Shown in pieces: positions 8,661 through 16,634 of a stretch of DNA of 64,000 bases. The notes beneath the pieces were generated by a model that was not told where the DNA came from, made no database searches, and saw nothing but the letters and a program-made list of their open reading frames with translations. The DNA comes from Algicola sagamiensis DSM 14643 (GTDB lineage: Bacteria; Pseudomonadota; Gammaproteobacteria; Enterobacterales; Alteromonadaceae). Location: positions 1 through 64,000 of the forward strand of contig NZ_KB894503.1 in NCBI RefSeq assembly GCF_000374485.1, written 5' to 3'. The position numbers were made by a program, and so were the translations under genes. How positions within the stretch are numbered: position 1 is the first letter of the stretch; the number at the start of each line of letters is the position of its first letter.

Positions 8661-11600
8661 ATGACGTTAACGGATAAATACCCCAGCGAAAAACATTATC
8701 GCCCTTGGCATCGTGTGTTATCGGGCCTAATGGCATTCTTGGTTTTCTTTCAAGCGACGATCCCAGGGCTGGTGCATGCTAGCCAACTCAGGGACTTAGA
8801 TATTCAAAGTCAGTTGCATTCGAATATTCGATTTGCCCCGGCGGTGGTTTCGGATGAGCAACCATATCTGTATCAGAATATTGATTATTTCTTAGATAAA
8901 AAGACGAACTTTTTTACACAAGAGGCGCACAACGGGCAACCGCTGCAATACCCAACGGGGATCCATTGGTTCTATGCCAAACATCATGCAGTTGGGCCGG
9001 ATGATCTCACCTCGGATGCGTATATATTGCTTGGCAATGAGTATGTGCAATCGCGGTTTATTCGGATGCAGATTGAGTCGTTGCTCAATCGCCAATGGAT
9101 CACGGCGAAATACCAGAGTGAAACAGACCAGATCTTGGCCTTGTATCGCAATGGTTTGTCTTTTGCTTCGCAGCATGGTCTTGCGTTTGGGGAAAAGCGA
9201 GCGGGACAAGCGGTCACAACAGATATGATCTTGCCGGAGCTGAGAAGACTCCAAGGGCAAGATGTGATTGTGCCAGTTGTTTACCTGACGAAAGAGACAA
9301 TCCAAGATAACGCTGTCTTTAAAAAACATCGGGTTGAGTTTTTAGGGCGTTTGGCCAGTTGGGGCAGTATCAATATTGATGGTCAAACGGTGCTGCTTGG
9401 TCGCAATACGATGTTAAAAGTGGCGCAAGACTTAAGGAACCATGAAGGTCGGATACACAGTGAAGGCAGCCTGAATATCAATGTCGGCGGGACACTCGCC
9501 AATCACTCGGGCCGTATTTCCGCAGCGGAAAATATCAATATTGTCTCTCAGCAATTTGATCACAAGACGGTGGTCCATCGTTTTGGTCGCGATTATGGCT
9601 ATGACGAGCGCCTGGGAAGCATTGCTTCGGTCGATTCACAAGGAGGGAATATCAATATTCAGACCTTCGGGAATACTTGGATCCAAGGTGCAGAGGTCAA
9701 TGCGAACAATGGTGTGATCACGATTGATGCAGGTGGCAGCATTAATGTGTCTTCAGTGACTCAGAAATACCATTCGAACCAGGAGCATGGCGACTTCAAA
9801 AAAGAGAAGACGGTGATCAAGCACCTCAAGAGCCGTCTTTCAGCAAAAGATACCATCCGCCTGATTGCCAAAGGTGGGATCAATATCACGGCATCAGAGT
9901 TGTATGCGGATGAGGGAACGATTGAGATCATGGCTGACCAAGGGATTTACATCGGCAATGCTTTCGATCAAACCCAACACCACAATAAGTACAACGAAGG
10001 TGGTTGGAAAGTGGAACAAACGATGTTCCAAACCGTTGCCATTCGCTCCGCCTTGGATGCAGGAAAAAAGGTAGTGATCAACACTGCGCTGGGTCATATC
10101 ACGCTGCAAGCTGCGAAATTAAGATCTGGTGAAGGCGCGGAGATCCGTGCAGAAGATGGCCGTGTGAACTTCCTGATGGCGAAGGAACAAGACCATTATT
10201 TCCATCATAAAATCAAAAAGACCTTCTGGAAAATCAAGACAGATACCAAAACAGATCAAGTTGATACCGCGGTTTACAACGAGATCATCGGTGGTGTAAA
10301 AGTCCATGCCACCCACGGCTTGACGATGGAGTTTGGTCAGAAGGAAGGGGTCACTATTGATGACATGATGTCAGAGTTCGCAGAGACCAAGTCACTGTCT
10401 TGGATGAATGATGTCTACAACGACCCAAGATTTAGCGGTCAGATTGATGAGGTTTATCAAGAACTCGTTGAGATCCATAAGCACGACAGAACCAGTAGCC
10501 TTTCGCCTGCTGCCATGGCGATCATTGCAATTGCTGTGTGTGTGGCGATGGGGCCTGCTGGCGCTGGCTGGGTAGGTGGTGCTACAGGGGGTTCAATACC
10601 AGCAGCATTTGGGATCTCCCAAGCCGCAATGCAAGCAGCTGCTGTGACATTGGCAACTCAAGCTGCAACTCACCTTGCAAGTGGCCGTAGCTTAAAGGGT
10701 ACCCTCAAAGCAATGACATCAAAGGAGGGGGTCAAGTCTGTTGCTATTGCAATGGTTACAGCGGGTATCATGGATAAAGTCAAAGGGATGGAGTTCTTTA
10801 AGAATGCCAATGCCGGAGCCTCAACAGTCGCTCAAGCTCAACAAACAATAGATATAGCAAACCAAGCTTCTCAAGCACTTGTTCAGTCAACAGTTAAAGC
10901 AGGAATATCAACTTTAATTAATGGGGGTGACCTAGATTCCTTTAAGGGACAGTTCGTTCAGTCCTTAGCGCAATATGGTATTGACCAGCTTGGAGAGTCA
11001 ATGGCTGGAGCAATTAAAGGGGCTGAGTTAGGAGATGCATTAAGATACATAGCACACGCAGCTGCGGGTTGTACGTTAGGCGTAGCAACTGCTCATGCAA
11101 TCAATAACGGGAACAACTCTGGACAAAGTTGTGGCTCAGGAGCTTTAGGTGGCGTAGTCGGTGAATATGTTGGTGAGCTTACCAAGGAAGAGTTTGATGA
11201 GAAGTTAAAAAAGACTCAAGACACTTTAGAGAAAGACTTTAACTTTCTGAATGACCCGAATGTAAATATGAATGATAGAGCTGCTTATATTGCTGCTCGT
11301 CAAAAAGAGTTAATTGCTCTTAGGGATTCAGGCGTTGACTTAGCGAAGCTTTCAGCTGGGTTAGCAGCCTTTATTGCTGGTGGAGATGTTCATATAGCTG
11401 CTTCAACTGGTGAAAATGCAGCAGAACATAATGCATTTGGGGCAGCAGGAGCAATCGTTAAAGGTCTCAGTAGGTTTGTTGTTCGTGGAAGTTCTAAAGC
11501 AATGTTATTGCTTGGGCTTTACGATAAGGTCTCAACAGCTAAGACAATGTATGACTTAGGTGTTGCTTTACGTGATGGAGATACAGAGACAGTAAATCAA

Positions 11601-12317
11601 ATACTGAGTGATATGGCTGAAGAGGGTTTGATCACATTAACCTTGAAGCAGCTAGTCCCAGGCGGTAAGAAATTACAAGAAGCAGTCCAAAAACTAAGAG
11701 AACAAGGTAAACATCTATGGGCTGATGATTTATTACATTATGCTACAGAGGCTCCCAGTGGTGTTCTAAAAGGAGATTTAAAACCTGGAAAGTACTCAGA
11801 TACAAGTCATAGTGGTGATGTGCCTGTAAAGGTTAACACTTGGGTAAAAGGTGTTGATACTGAAAAAGTATTTAGTGGCACTAAAGGAAAAAGGAAGGAG
11901 TTAAGAAAGAACTTTGAAAAAAATGGCTCCAATGTCACAGACAAAGAGGCTCATCACGTTATACCTTGGGAGTTTCGGGAACATAGACTTATTAAGGAAT
12001 TAAATCTTGATATGAACGATTTAGCAAATGGTATAATGCTCCCTTCAAATAGAAAAGTAGCAAATCCGAGCGATGTGACTGAAACCATTCATGGGACTCA
12101 TGCTCACTATAATGAAGCAATTCGAGATATGCTTGAGGGGATTGCAGGATCTAAAAACTCTATTGAAGCTAAAGGTGAAATGGTTATAGAACTAATAGAA
12201 AGGGCTAAAATTCAATTACGCTCTGGCCATCCTCCTCTTATGAATAAACATGGTTCACAAAATAAAGATGCTTGGATTGAAGTTCTTAGCCCGGTATTAG
12301 ATAGAGGTAGAAAATGA
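8661..12317 (+). CDS. Haemagglutinin/CdiA-like polymorphic toxin with C-terminal AHH nuclease
   Basis: This is a protein of about 1218 residues in an operon with the preceding gene (ribosome site AGGA, ATG 8661 preferred over GTG 8658). A long charged leader (DKYPSEKHYRPWHRVLSG) and a hydrophobic core ending VHA form an extended signal peptide. Residues about 225-500 are haemagglutinin-type beta-helix repeats (EGSLNINVGGTLANHSGRI). A DUF637-like, alanine/glycine-rich region follows (about 610-910), then ENAAEHNA, a likely variant of the VENN junction that precedes variable tips. The tip (about 920-1218) ends in an AHH-type HNH nuclease: EAHHVIP with H1098/H1099, and HGTHAH at 1144-1149. Such tips cut nucleic acid in neighbouring cells after contact-dependent delivery. 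The overlapping downstream gene is the expected immunity. The tip is more AT-rich than the repeats, as is usual for exchanged tips. The target and delivery route are inferred. Confidence 0.78.
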   Translation: MTLTDKYPSEKHYRPWHRVLSGLMAFLVFFQATIPGLVHASQLRDLDIQSQLHSNIRFAPAVVSDEQPYLYQNIDYFLDKKTNFFTQEAHNGQPLQYPTGIHWFYAKHHAVGPDDLTSDAYILLGNEYVQSRFIRMQIESLLNRQWITAKYQSETDQILALYRNGLSFASQHGLAFGEKRAGQAVTTDMILPELRRLQGQDVIVPVVYLTKETIQDNAVFKKHRVEFLGRLASWGSINIDGQTVLLGRNTMLKVAQDLRNHEGRIHSEGSLNINVGGTLANHSGRISAAENINIVSQQFDHKTVVHRFGRDYGYDERLGSIASVDSQGGNINIQTFGNTWIQGAEVNANNGVITIDAGGSINVSSVTQKYHSNQEHGDFKKEKTVIKHLKSRLSAKDTIRLIAKGGINITASELYADEGTIEIMADQGIYIGNAFDQTQHHNKYNEGGWKVEQTMFQTVAIRSALDAGKKVVINTALGHITLQAAKLRSGEGAEIRAEDGRVNFLMAKEQDHYFHHKIKKTFWKIKTDTKTDQVDTAVYNEIIGGVKVHATHGLTMEFGQKEGVTIDDMMSEFAETKSLSWMNDVYNDPRFSGQIDEVYQELVEIHKHDRTSSLSPAAMAIIAIAVCVAMGPAGAGWVGGATGGSIPAAFGISQAAMQAAAVTLATQAATHLASGRSLKGTLKAMTSKEGVKSVAIAMVTAGIMDKVKGMEFFKNANAGASTVAQAQQTIDIANQASQALVQSTVKAGISTLINGGDLDSFKGQFVQSLAQYGIDQLGESMAGAIKGAELGDALRYIAHAAAGCTLGVATAHAINNGNNSGQSCGSGALGGVVGEYVGELTKEEFDEKLKKTQDTLEKDFNFLNDPNVNMNDRAAYIAARQKELIALRDSGVDLAKLSAGLAAFIAGGDVHIAASTGENAAEHNAFGAAGAIVKGLSRFVVRGSSKAMLLLGLYDKVSTAKTMYDLGVALRDGDTETVNQILSDMAEEGLITLTLKQLVPGGKKLQEAVQKLREQGKHLWADDLLHYATEAPSGVLKGDLKPGKYSDTSHSGDVPVKVNTWVKGVDTEKVFSGTKGKRKELRKNFEKNGSNVTDKEAHHVIPWEFREHRLIKELNLDMNDLANGIMLPSNRKVANPSDVTETIHGTHAHYNEAIRDMLEGIAGSKNSIEAKGEMVIELIERAKIQLRSGHPPLMNKHGSQNKDAWIEVLSPVLDRGRK

Positions 12318-12976
12318 TATTCGAGTTTTTTAATCCTGAAAGCGAGCAACAAGCGATTGAAATAAGAAGAGTAGATAAAGCTCTTCTTAGCCCTTGTTTC
12401 TTGTCAGGGTTATCAACAAAAAGTTTGTACGAGATTGCTAAATCTGATTTTCTTCTGACTACAGATTTTCCAAGTCTGCCCATGAGGCTTGATGGGCATG
12501 ATCAATATTATGACAAGGAGCGTGATTTTGAGAATTACACAGAAATACTTGAGGAAGAAGCTGGAAGAGTTCAATTTTGCGGTGTAGTTTCCCAGGAAGA
12601 AAGCTCTAGGATTTTTACTGCAACTACAGAGTCCTTCAACAAAATGACAAATATTTTGTGGAATCATATAAACAAAAAAGTTCTTGAGCTTGGTCTCAAG
12701 GCTGAATATGGTGAGTTATCAAAAAAGTTTTGTTTAGAAATTAAAGAAGTTGAATGGATATATGAAAATTGTCTTCTTACTGTAATCCATAATGATTTCT
12801 ATTTTATTCTCAAGGCAATCGTTTTTGGTGGGCTAAGTAACTCTGCATTAGCTCTTAGAATCTTGGAGGCATATGAAACTGGAGGGATTCCAGGTGGTTG
12901 GGTTGGACCTTTACCTGAGGATGATGGAAAGCCAGAAGATTGTTTGCAGTTGTTTCACTTCGGAGGAACTTCTTAA
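12314..12976 (+). CDS. Candidate immunity protein for the AHH toxin
   Basis: This 220-residue soluble protein's ATG overlaps the toxin stop codon (ATGA), so the two are translationally coupled, as is standard for CdiA/CdiI pairs. It has no signal peptide and no membrane segment, fitting a cytoplasmic inhibitor of a nuclease. It is acidic in stretches (YTEILEEEAGR, LPEDDGKPEDC), which suits binding a basic nuclease domain. I do not recognise a named family. Function is inferred only from position, coupling and composition. Confidence 0.65.
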   Translation: MIFEFFNPESEQQAIEIRRVDKALLSPCFLSGLSTKSLYEIAKSDFLLTTDFPSLPMRLDGHDQYYDKERDFENYTEILEEEAGRVQFCGVVSQEESSRIFTATTESFNKMTNILWNHINKKVLELGLKAEYGELSKKFCLEIKEVEWIYENCLLTVIHNDFYFILKAIVFGGLSNSALALRILEAYETGGIPGGWVGPLPEDDGKPEDCLQLFHFGGTS

Positions 12977-13037
12977 TAATTGTTTGCTGCGGATGGGAAT
13001 GTTCGCAGCTGTCCCTCTTATTAGTTCCAATAAACCC

Positions 13038-13073
13038 AAGGGGACCCTGGCAAGTTTCAAATATCAAGGGGGG
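13038..13073. repeat. Dispersed repeat, copy 2 (GGGGACCCTGG...TCAAGGGGG)
   Basis: This copy begins AAGGGGACCCTGG, continues CAAGTTTCAA and ends TCAAGGGGGG. It matches the block at 4011-4044 with small indels in the middle. It lies 61 bases after the immunity gene stop, so the two copies bracket the toxin/immunity segment. Confidence 0.5.
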
Positions 13074-13322
13074 TTGTAAACACCGCGGTAAGAGAAAGTT
13101 TTTTGAATTTCAACGCATCGGCAGCACCCCATACCTCCAGGCCGCATTCTGACAGGGTTTAGGGGGTCTAGAGGTGCCGAAATTTTTCGAAGGGGTTTCA
13201 CACCACTTTTTGTTGGAACTCAGGGATATCAAGGGCTGTAGCGATTTGGGGTGCCGAATCAGGTTTTAGGCAGTTAGGGATGGGATAACCTAACTCTCTG
13301 ACTCAATTGATTATTTTAGAGC
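13074..13322. other. Non-coding debris between immunity genes
   Basis: No ORF with a ribosome site or plausible composition was found. The segment is more GC-rich than its neighbours, with runs such as GTTTAGGGGGTCTAGAGG. It may be leftover sequence from earlier toxin-tip exchanges, but nothing recognisable remains. Confidence 0.35.
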
Positions 13323-13352
13323 AAAGGTGGCTTTTTAGCCACCTTTTTTTAT
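13323..13352 (+). terminator. Strong intrinsic terminator
   Basis: AAAGGTGGCT (13323-13332), loop TTTT, then AGCCACCTTT and a T-run. This is a 10-bp stem with a clear U-tract, and it would end the toxin/immunity transcript. Confidence 0.8.
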
Positions 13353-13478
13353 GTCTTGAGCTATCTAACTTCACTCCTCATATTTTGATGATGTCAGGAA
13401 AACAAAGTACTGAAAAATAGGATATAATGCTGTTTCAAATTTACAGATGATCGTATTGATAGAAGTCACTTTTCTGGA

Positions 13479-13955
13479 ATGATAATAACTGATTTATATA
13501 AAGAAGCTCAGGCGGTTTCTCTGACTCCGAAAGGTTATAGTGAAGATGAACTTGAGCAGATAGCACGTCTATATAATATCGTCATTGAAGGCCAGCTCAA
13601 GGCCTTTTTAGCAGAAATGGGCAGAAGTGATGGCGGCTTAATTGGAGATGATATGATCCATTTATACAGGCCGACGTGGAATGTGAGAACGCATCTGTTT
13701 TTCCAATTTCAGTTTTTCAATGATATTCAAGACATTGGTTGTTTCGAATTCCTCAATAAGCCATTTGTTTTCGCTTGGATCAGTGAAACTCAATATTATT
13801 TTGTGCAAACGTCAATTGGCGATCAGGTTTTTCATTATGACGAGAATACAGAGGAAGTTCATGAGACCGAGTGGGACCTGTTAGGTTTTATTCAGTATTT
13901 AGCACGGAATAGCCAAAGTAAACTGAGAGCGGAAGGTGACCTATTACGGATATAG
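13479..13955 (+). CDS. SMI1/KNR4 (SUKH)-like protein, orphan immunity candidate
   Basis: This is a 158-residue soluble protein. The early helix YSEDELEQIARLYNIVIEG followed by LKAFLAEMGRSDGG resembles the SUKH start, where an acidic helix precedes an L..F....G.SDGG turn. FHYDENTEEVHETEWDLLGF is the usual strand and final helix. SUKH proteins neutralise many unrelated nuclease toxins. No toxin gene precedes this one and a terminator separates it from the operon, so it is probably a spare immunity gene protecting against siblings with other tips. The ribosome site is weak. Confidence 0.65.
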   Translation: MIITDLYKEAQAVSLTPKGYSEDELEQIARLYNIVIEGQLKAFLAEMGRSDGGLIGDDMIHLYRPTWNVRTHLFFQFQFFNDIQDIGCFEFLNKPFVFAWISETQYYFVQTSIGDQVFHYDENTEEVHETEWDLLGFIQYLARNSQSKLRAEGDLLRI

Positions 13956-14015
13956 AGAGAAATGACTTTCTGTAGCTAAACTTATTCCATCTCATATTGA
14001 AAAGTGTTGGAGAAC

Positions 14016-14306
14016 ATGCCAATCACATTCTCATTTCAAACATCCGCATTTGATGTCAGCCAAGAGCCGGAAAACCCGATTAATCCAATTTATGGTAAAT
14101 CGCTCTTAGATTGGTTGAAGGAGAGCTTAGAAGGCACAGTCGCGTTGATTGAGCCTGATGCAGAAGATTGGGGTTGGTATAGTGAATTGTCTTGGGAAGG
14201 AGAGAGTTACTTGATTGGTGCAATCGCTTATTTCGAGAAAGGAGACGACCCCAAAGAAAGCATTGATTGGATATTCCATGTTGAGAAACACCATCTCTTT
14301 TTGTAA
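14016..14306 (+). CDS. Small unknown protein, second orphan immunity candidate
   Basis: This is a 96-residue acidic protein. ATG 14016 follows GGAGA closely and is preferred to the in-frame GTG at 14004. It contains YGKSLLDWLKESLEGTV and EPDAEDWGWYSELSWEGESYLIG-like alternation of aromatic and acidic residues, common among small immunity proteins. The frame ends abruptly after HVEKHHLFL, so it may be truncated. It lies 60 bases after the SUKH-like gene. The family is not recognised. Confidence 0.45.
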   Translation: MPITFSFQTSAFDVSQEPENPINPIYGKSLLDWLKESLEGTVALIEPDAEDWGWYSELSWEGESYLIGAIAYFEKGDDPKESIDWIFHVEKHHLFL

Positions 14307-14891
14307 AAGTTATTGGGCATGAATAAAATGACAGTAGATGATCCATGTGTTGTTCTTTTAAGCACTAAGGTAGAAAAGAAAGTCGGTTCAATGAAGTTAT
14401 TGAATACTTAACCCCCTAAAATAACCACTCCAACCACGATTCAAACCGAAATCCAAGTTTCCACCAATATCCACAATTCCCACACACCAATAGCCCCCTG
14501 TCACTATCATGATGCCAAAACACTTAGAATTCAAAAAGGTTATATTTTAAGCGCCCTCGTTAGCCCCTGAAATCGGGAATGGTGACAGTGCGCTAGAGAA
14601 TTACGTCGATTTTGGTCAGAAATGCCCAGTTCAAATATTCAACAAAACATTCCGATTACAGCCATTCCAAGTACCATCCACTATCCAAAATAGTCGTCAG
14701 TCAATCGTTTGATATTTAACCGCTTGAAATTCAGAAATACCGATTATGCCACCAACGGAAATCCGTCTGTTTTTGCGTTGGAAAAGTACTGTATAAGAAA
14801 TTTTTTATTTAAACGTTATTTAAACCGAATTTAAACCAAAAAAGAGGGACAAAAGTGGAGGTAGGTAAGTGATTGATATTTAGTAAGAAAT
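14307..14891. other. 585-base gap between immunity cluster and tRNA, no gene seen
   Basis: Both strands are closed by frequent stops. The composition changes along the gap: pyrimidine-rich around 14410-14520 and AT-rich near 14790-14860. No terminator, repeat or RNA was recognised. Confidence 0.4.
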
Positions 14892-14968
14892 TGGTCGGCG
14901 CGACTGGATTTGAACCAGCGACCCCTGACACCCCATGACAGTGCGCTACCAAGCTGCGCTACGCGCCG
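14892..14968 (-). tRNA. tRNA-Pro (anticodon GGG)
   Basis: The minus strand gives a 77-base cloverleaf. The acceptor CGGCGCG pairs with CGCGCCG, followed by discriminator A and an encoded CCA at 14894-14892. The D-arm is GCGC..GCGC, the T-arm contains the invariant TTCAAAT, and the anticodon loop is ATGGGGT with anticodon GGG. The anticodon stem CTGTC/GTCAG holds one T-T mismatch at the fourth pair, as in E. coli proL. The tRNA 3' end faces the toxin region, the usual side for island insertion. Confidence 0.93.
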
Positions 14969-15356
14969 ACCGTGGGCGTTATATTATGGTTTCCTGAGAA
15001 TATTGCAAGCGTTTTTTGTTTGGGTTGAACATTATATATTCAATTGATATTTGAGTGTGCTTTTTATAGACAATCTGTTTTGTAGAAGGTTGATTTTATG
15101 TGCGATTTTTTTCAGAGCCCTCCATATTTTTTATAAGTGAAAACCCTCTAATAATCCCTTCTTATTATTTTGAAAATTTATTGTACAAATTGCGATCTAG
15201 GTTATAGGTTTAATCTGTAGCAAAAATAAACACACTGCTGCATACATTTCAGAGTATTAAGGAATTGTCATAGAGAGGGATCTTGGCCTGTCCGCATGTC
15301 TGCTGTTCGTCCTTCCAATTGACAACTATTTTGAACCATTCGCAAAAAGGACATGG
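14969..15356. other. Promoter region between tRNA-Pro and the biosynthetic operon
   Basis: This 388-base AT-rich stretch is divergent and must hold the tRNA promoter (minus) and the operon promoter (plus, candidate at 15181-15208). I saw no lux box, riboswitch fold or leader ORF with a ribosome site. Confidence 0.45.
15181..15208 (+). promoter_or_regulatory. Candidate promoter of the isochorismate operon
   Basis: TTGTAC (15181-15186) and TATAGG (15203-15208) are 16 bases apart, about 150 bases before the first gene. The match is partial, so other start sites are possible. Confidence 0.3.
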
Positions 15357-16634
15357 ATGATGCGGGATAACAATTCTTTTATTCAACATCTTGAAGAACA
15401 TAGCTCGTTGCAAGCGCAAGAAGCACCACAAGGGTGGCATCCGCTGAGCTGGCAGCGTTTTTATGACAAAATGACACAGCTCTATTCTTCCAATGATTTA
15501 GCGCAAGTGATGCAGGAACTCTCCCAGGCTGATCCACTCGTTGCAGAAGACGATATTCTTTCGCTTAAACGTGAATTAGCTGATGTCTACGAAGGAAAAA
15601 AGTTGTATTTTCAAGCTGGTGATTGTGTAGAACTATTTAAGGATGCCAATCATGTCAGCTTTCAGTCACGTCTCCTCTTTTTAAACTCGATTTGTCGCTA
15701 CATTGAAAAATCACACGGCCATGATGTGGTTGCGATTGGTCGACTTGCTGGACAATTCGCGAAGCCACGATCAGCGGAGACCGAAGAAGTCAATGAGATC
15801 ACAATGCATACATTTATGGGTGAAATGATCAATGATTTTGCCCCAAATGTATGGGCAAGAAAGCCGCAAGCTAACCGAATGTTATGGGCTTATAATGCAG
15901 CAAGATTTGGCATGGAGTCTATCCAATACTTACTGGCGAATGGTATCAATAACCAGCCAATTCAGCCTGTGTTTACGTCGCATGAAGGACTTCATCTCCA
16001 TTATGAATCATCGCAGACAGGCTATGGCATCGAGAAAAAAGGTTACTTTAATTTTAGTTCTCATATGCAGTGGATCGGGATGCGGAGCCTTCATGAGGAC
16101 AGCCCTCATCTGGAATATTTTAAAGGGATTGAGAACCCAATTGGTGTCAAAATTGGTCCATCAGTAACACCGAAAGACCTTCAGCAAATGTGTCAACGTT
16201 TGAATACACGGAACGAAGCAGGAAAGCTGGTGTTGATCACGCGATTTGGTGCATCCCAAGTGCAAGAAAAGCTGCCTTCAATTGTTCAAGCTGTGCAGGA
16301 TATCGGTGCAAAAGTGATCTGGATCTGCGACCCCATGCATGCCAATACGGTGAAAAATCTCCATGGAGTGAAAACACGTTGCATAAGTGACATGAAAGAG
16401 GAAATTGTGCAGACAGCTCAGGTCCATCATGAAGCAGGTACACGATTTTGTGGATTGCATTTGGAGACCAGCCCTGATGACATTCAAGAATGTGCGAATC
16501 ATCCGAATGAAGTGGACTGGATAAAAGAAGGACCTGCCTATCAGACATACTGCGATCCAAGGCTCAATTATGAGCAAACGCTTAATGTCGTCGGCGCTTT
16601 TTTAAGACAGCTTCAAGGAGTAGATAAACGATGA
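15357..16634 (+). CDS. Class II DAHP synthase (PhzC-like)
   Basis: This enzyme would condense phosphoenolpyruvate and erythrose 4-phosphate to DAHP, the first step of the shikimate pathway. The 425 residues carry class II (plant/PhzC-type) signatures: GRLAGQFAKPRS at 128-139, WICDPMHANT at 322-331, and GLHLETSPDDIQEC near 371-384. At about 425 residues it is close to PhzC, and unlike the roughly 350-residue class I enzymes of primary metabolism. A dedicated, probably feedback-insensitive copy at the head of a secondary-metabolite operon is a known device to raise chorismate supply. A good ribosome site (AAAAAGGA) precedes ATG 15357. The next gene overlaps by four bases. Confidence 0.9.
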   Translation: MMRDNNSFIQHLEEHSSLQAQEAPQGWHPLSWQRFYDKMTQLYSSNDLAQVMQELSQADPLVAEDDILSLKRELADVYEGKKLYFQAGDCVELFKDANHVSFQSRLLFLNSICRYIEKSHGHDVVAIGRLAGQFAKPRSAETEEVNEITMHTFMGEMINDFAPNVWARKPQANRMLWAYNAARFGMESIQYLLANGINNQPIQPVFTSHEGLHLHYESSQTGYGIEKKGYFNFSSHMQWIGMRSLHEDSPHLEYFKGIENPIGVKIGPSVTPKDLQQMCQRLNTRNEAGKLVLITRFGASQVQEKLPSIVQAVQDIGAKVIWICDPMHANTVKNLHGVKTRCISDMKEEIVQTAQVHHEAGTRFCGLHLETSPDDIQECANHPNEVDWIKEGPAYQTYCDPRLNYEQTLNVVGAFLRQLQGVDKR

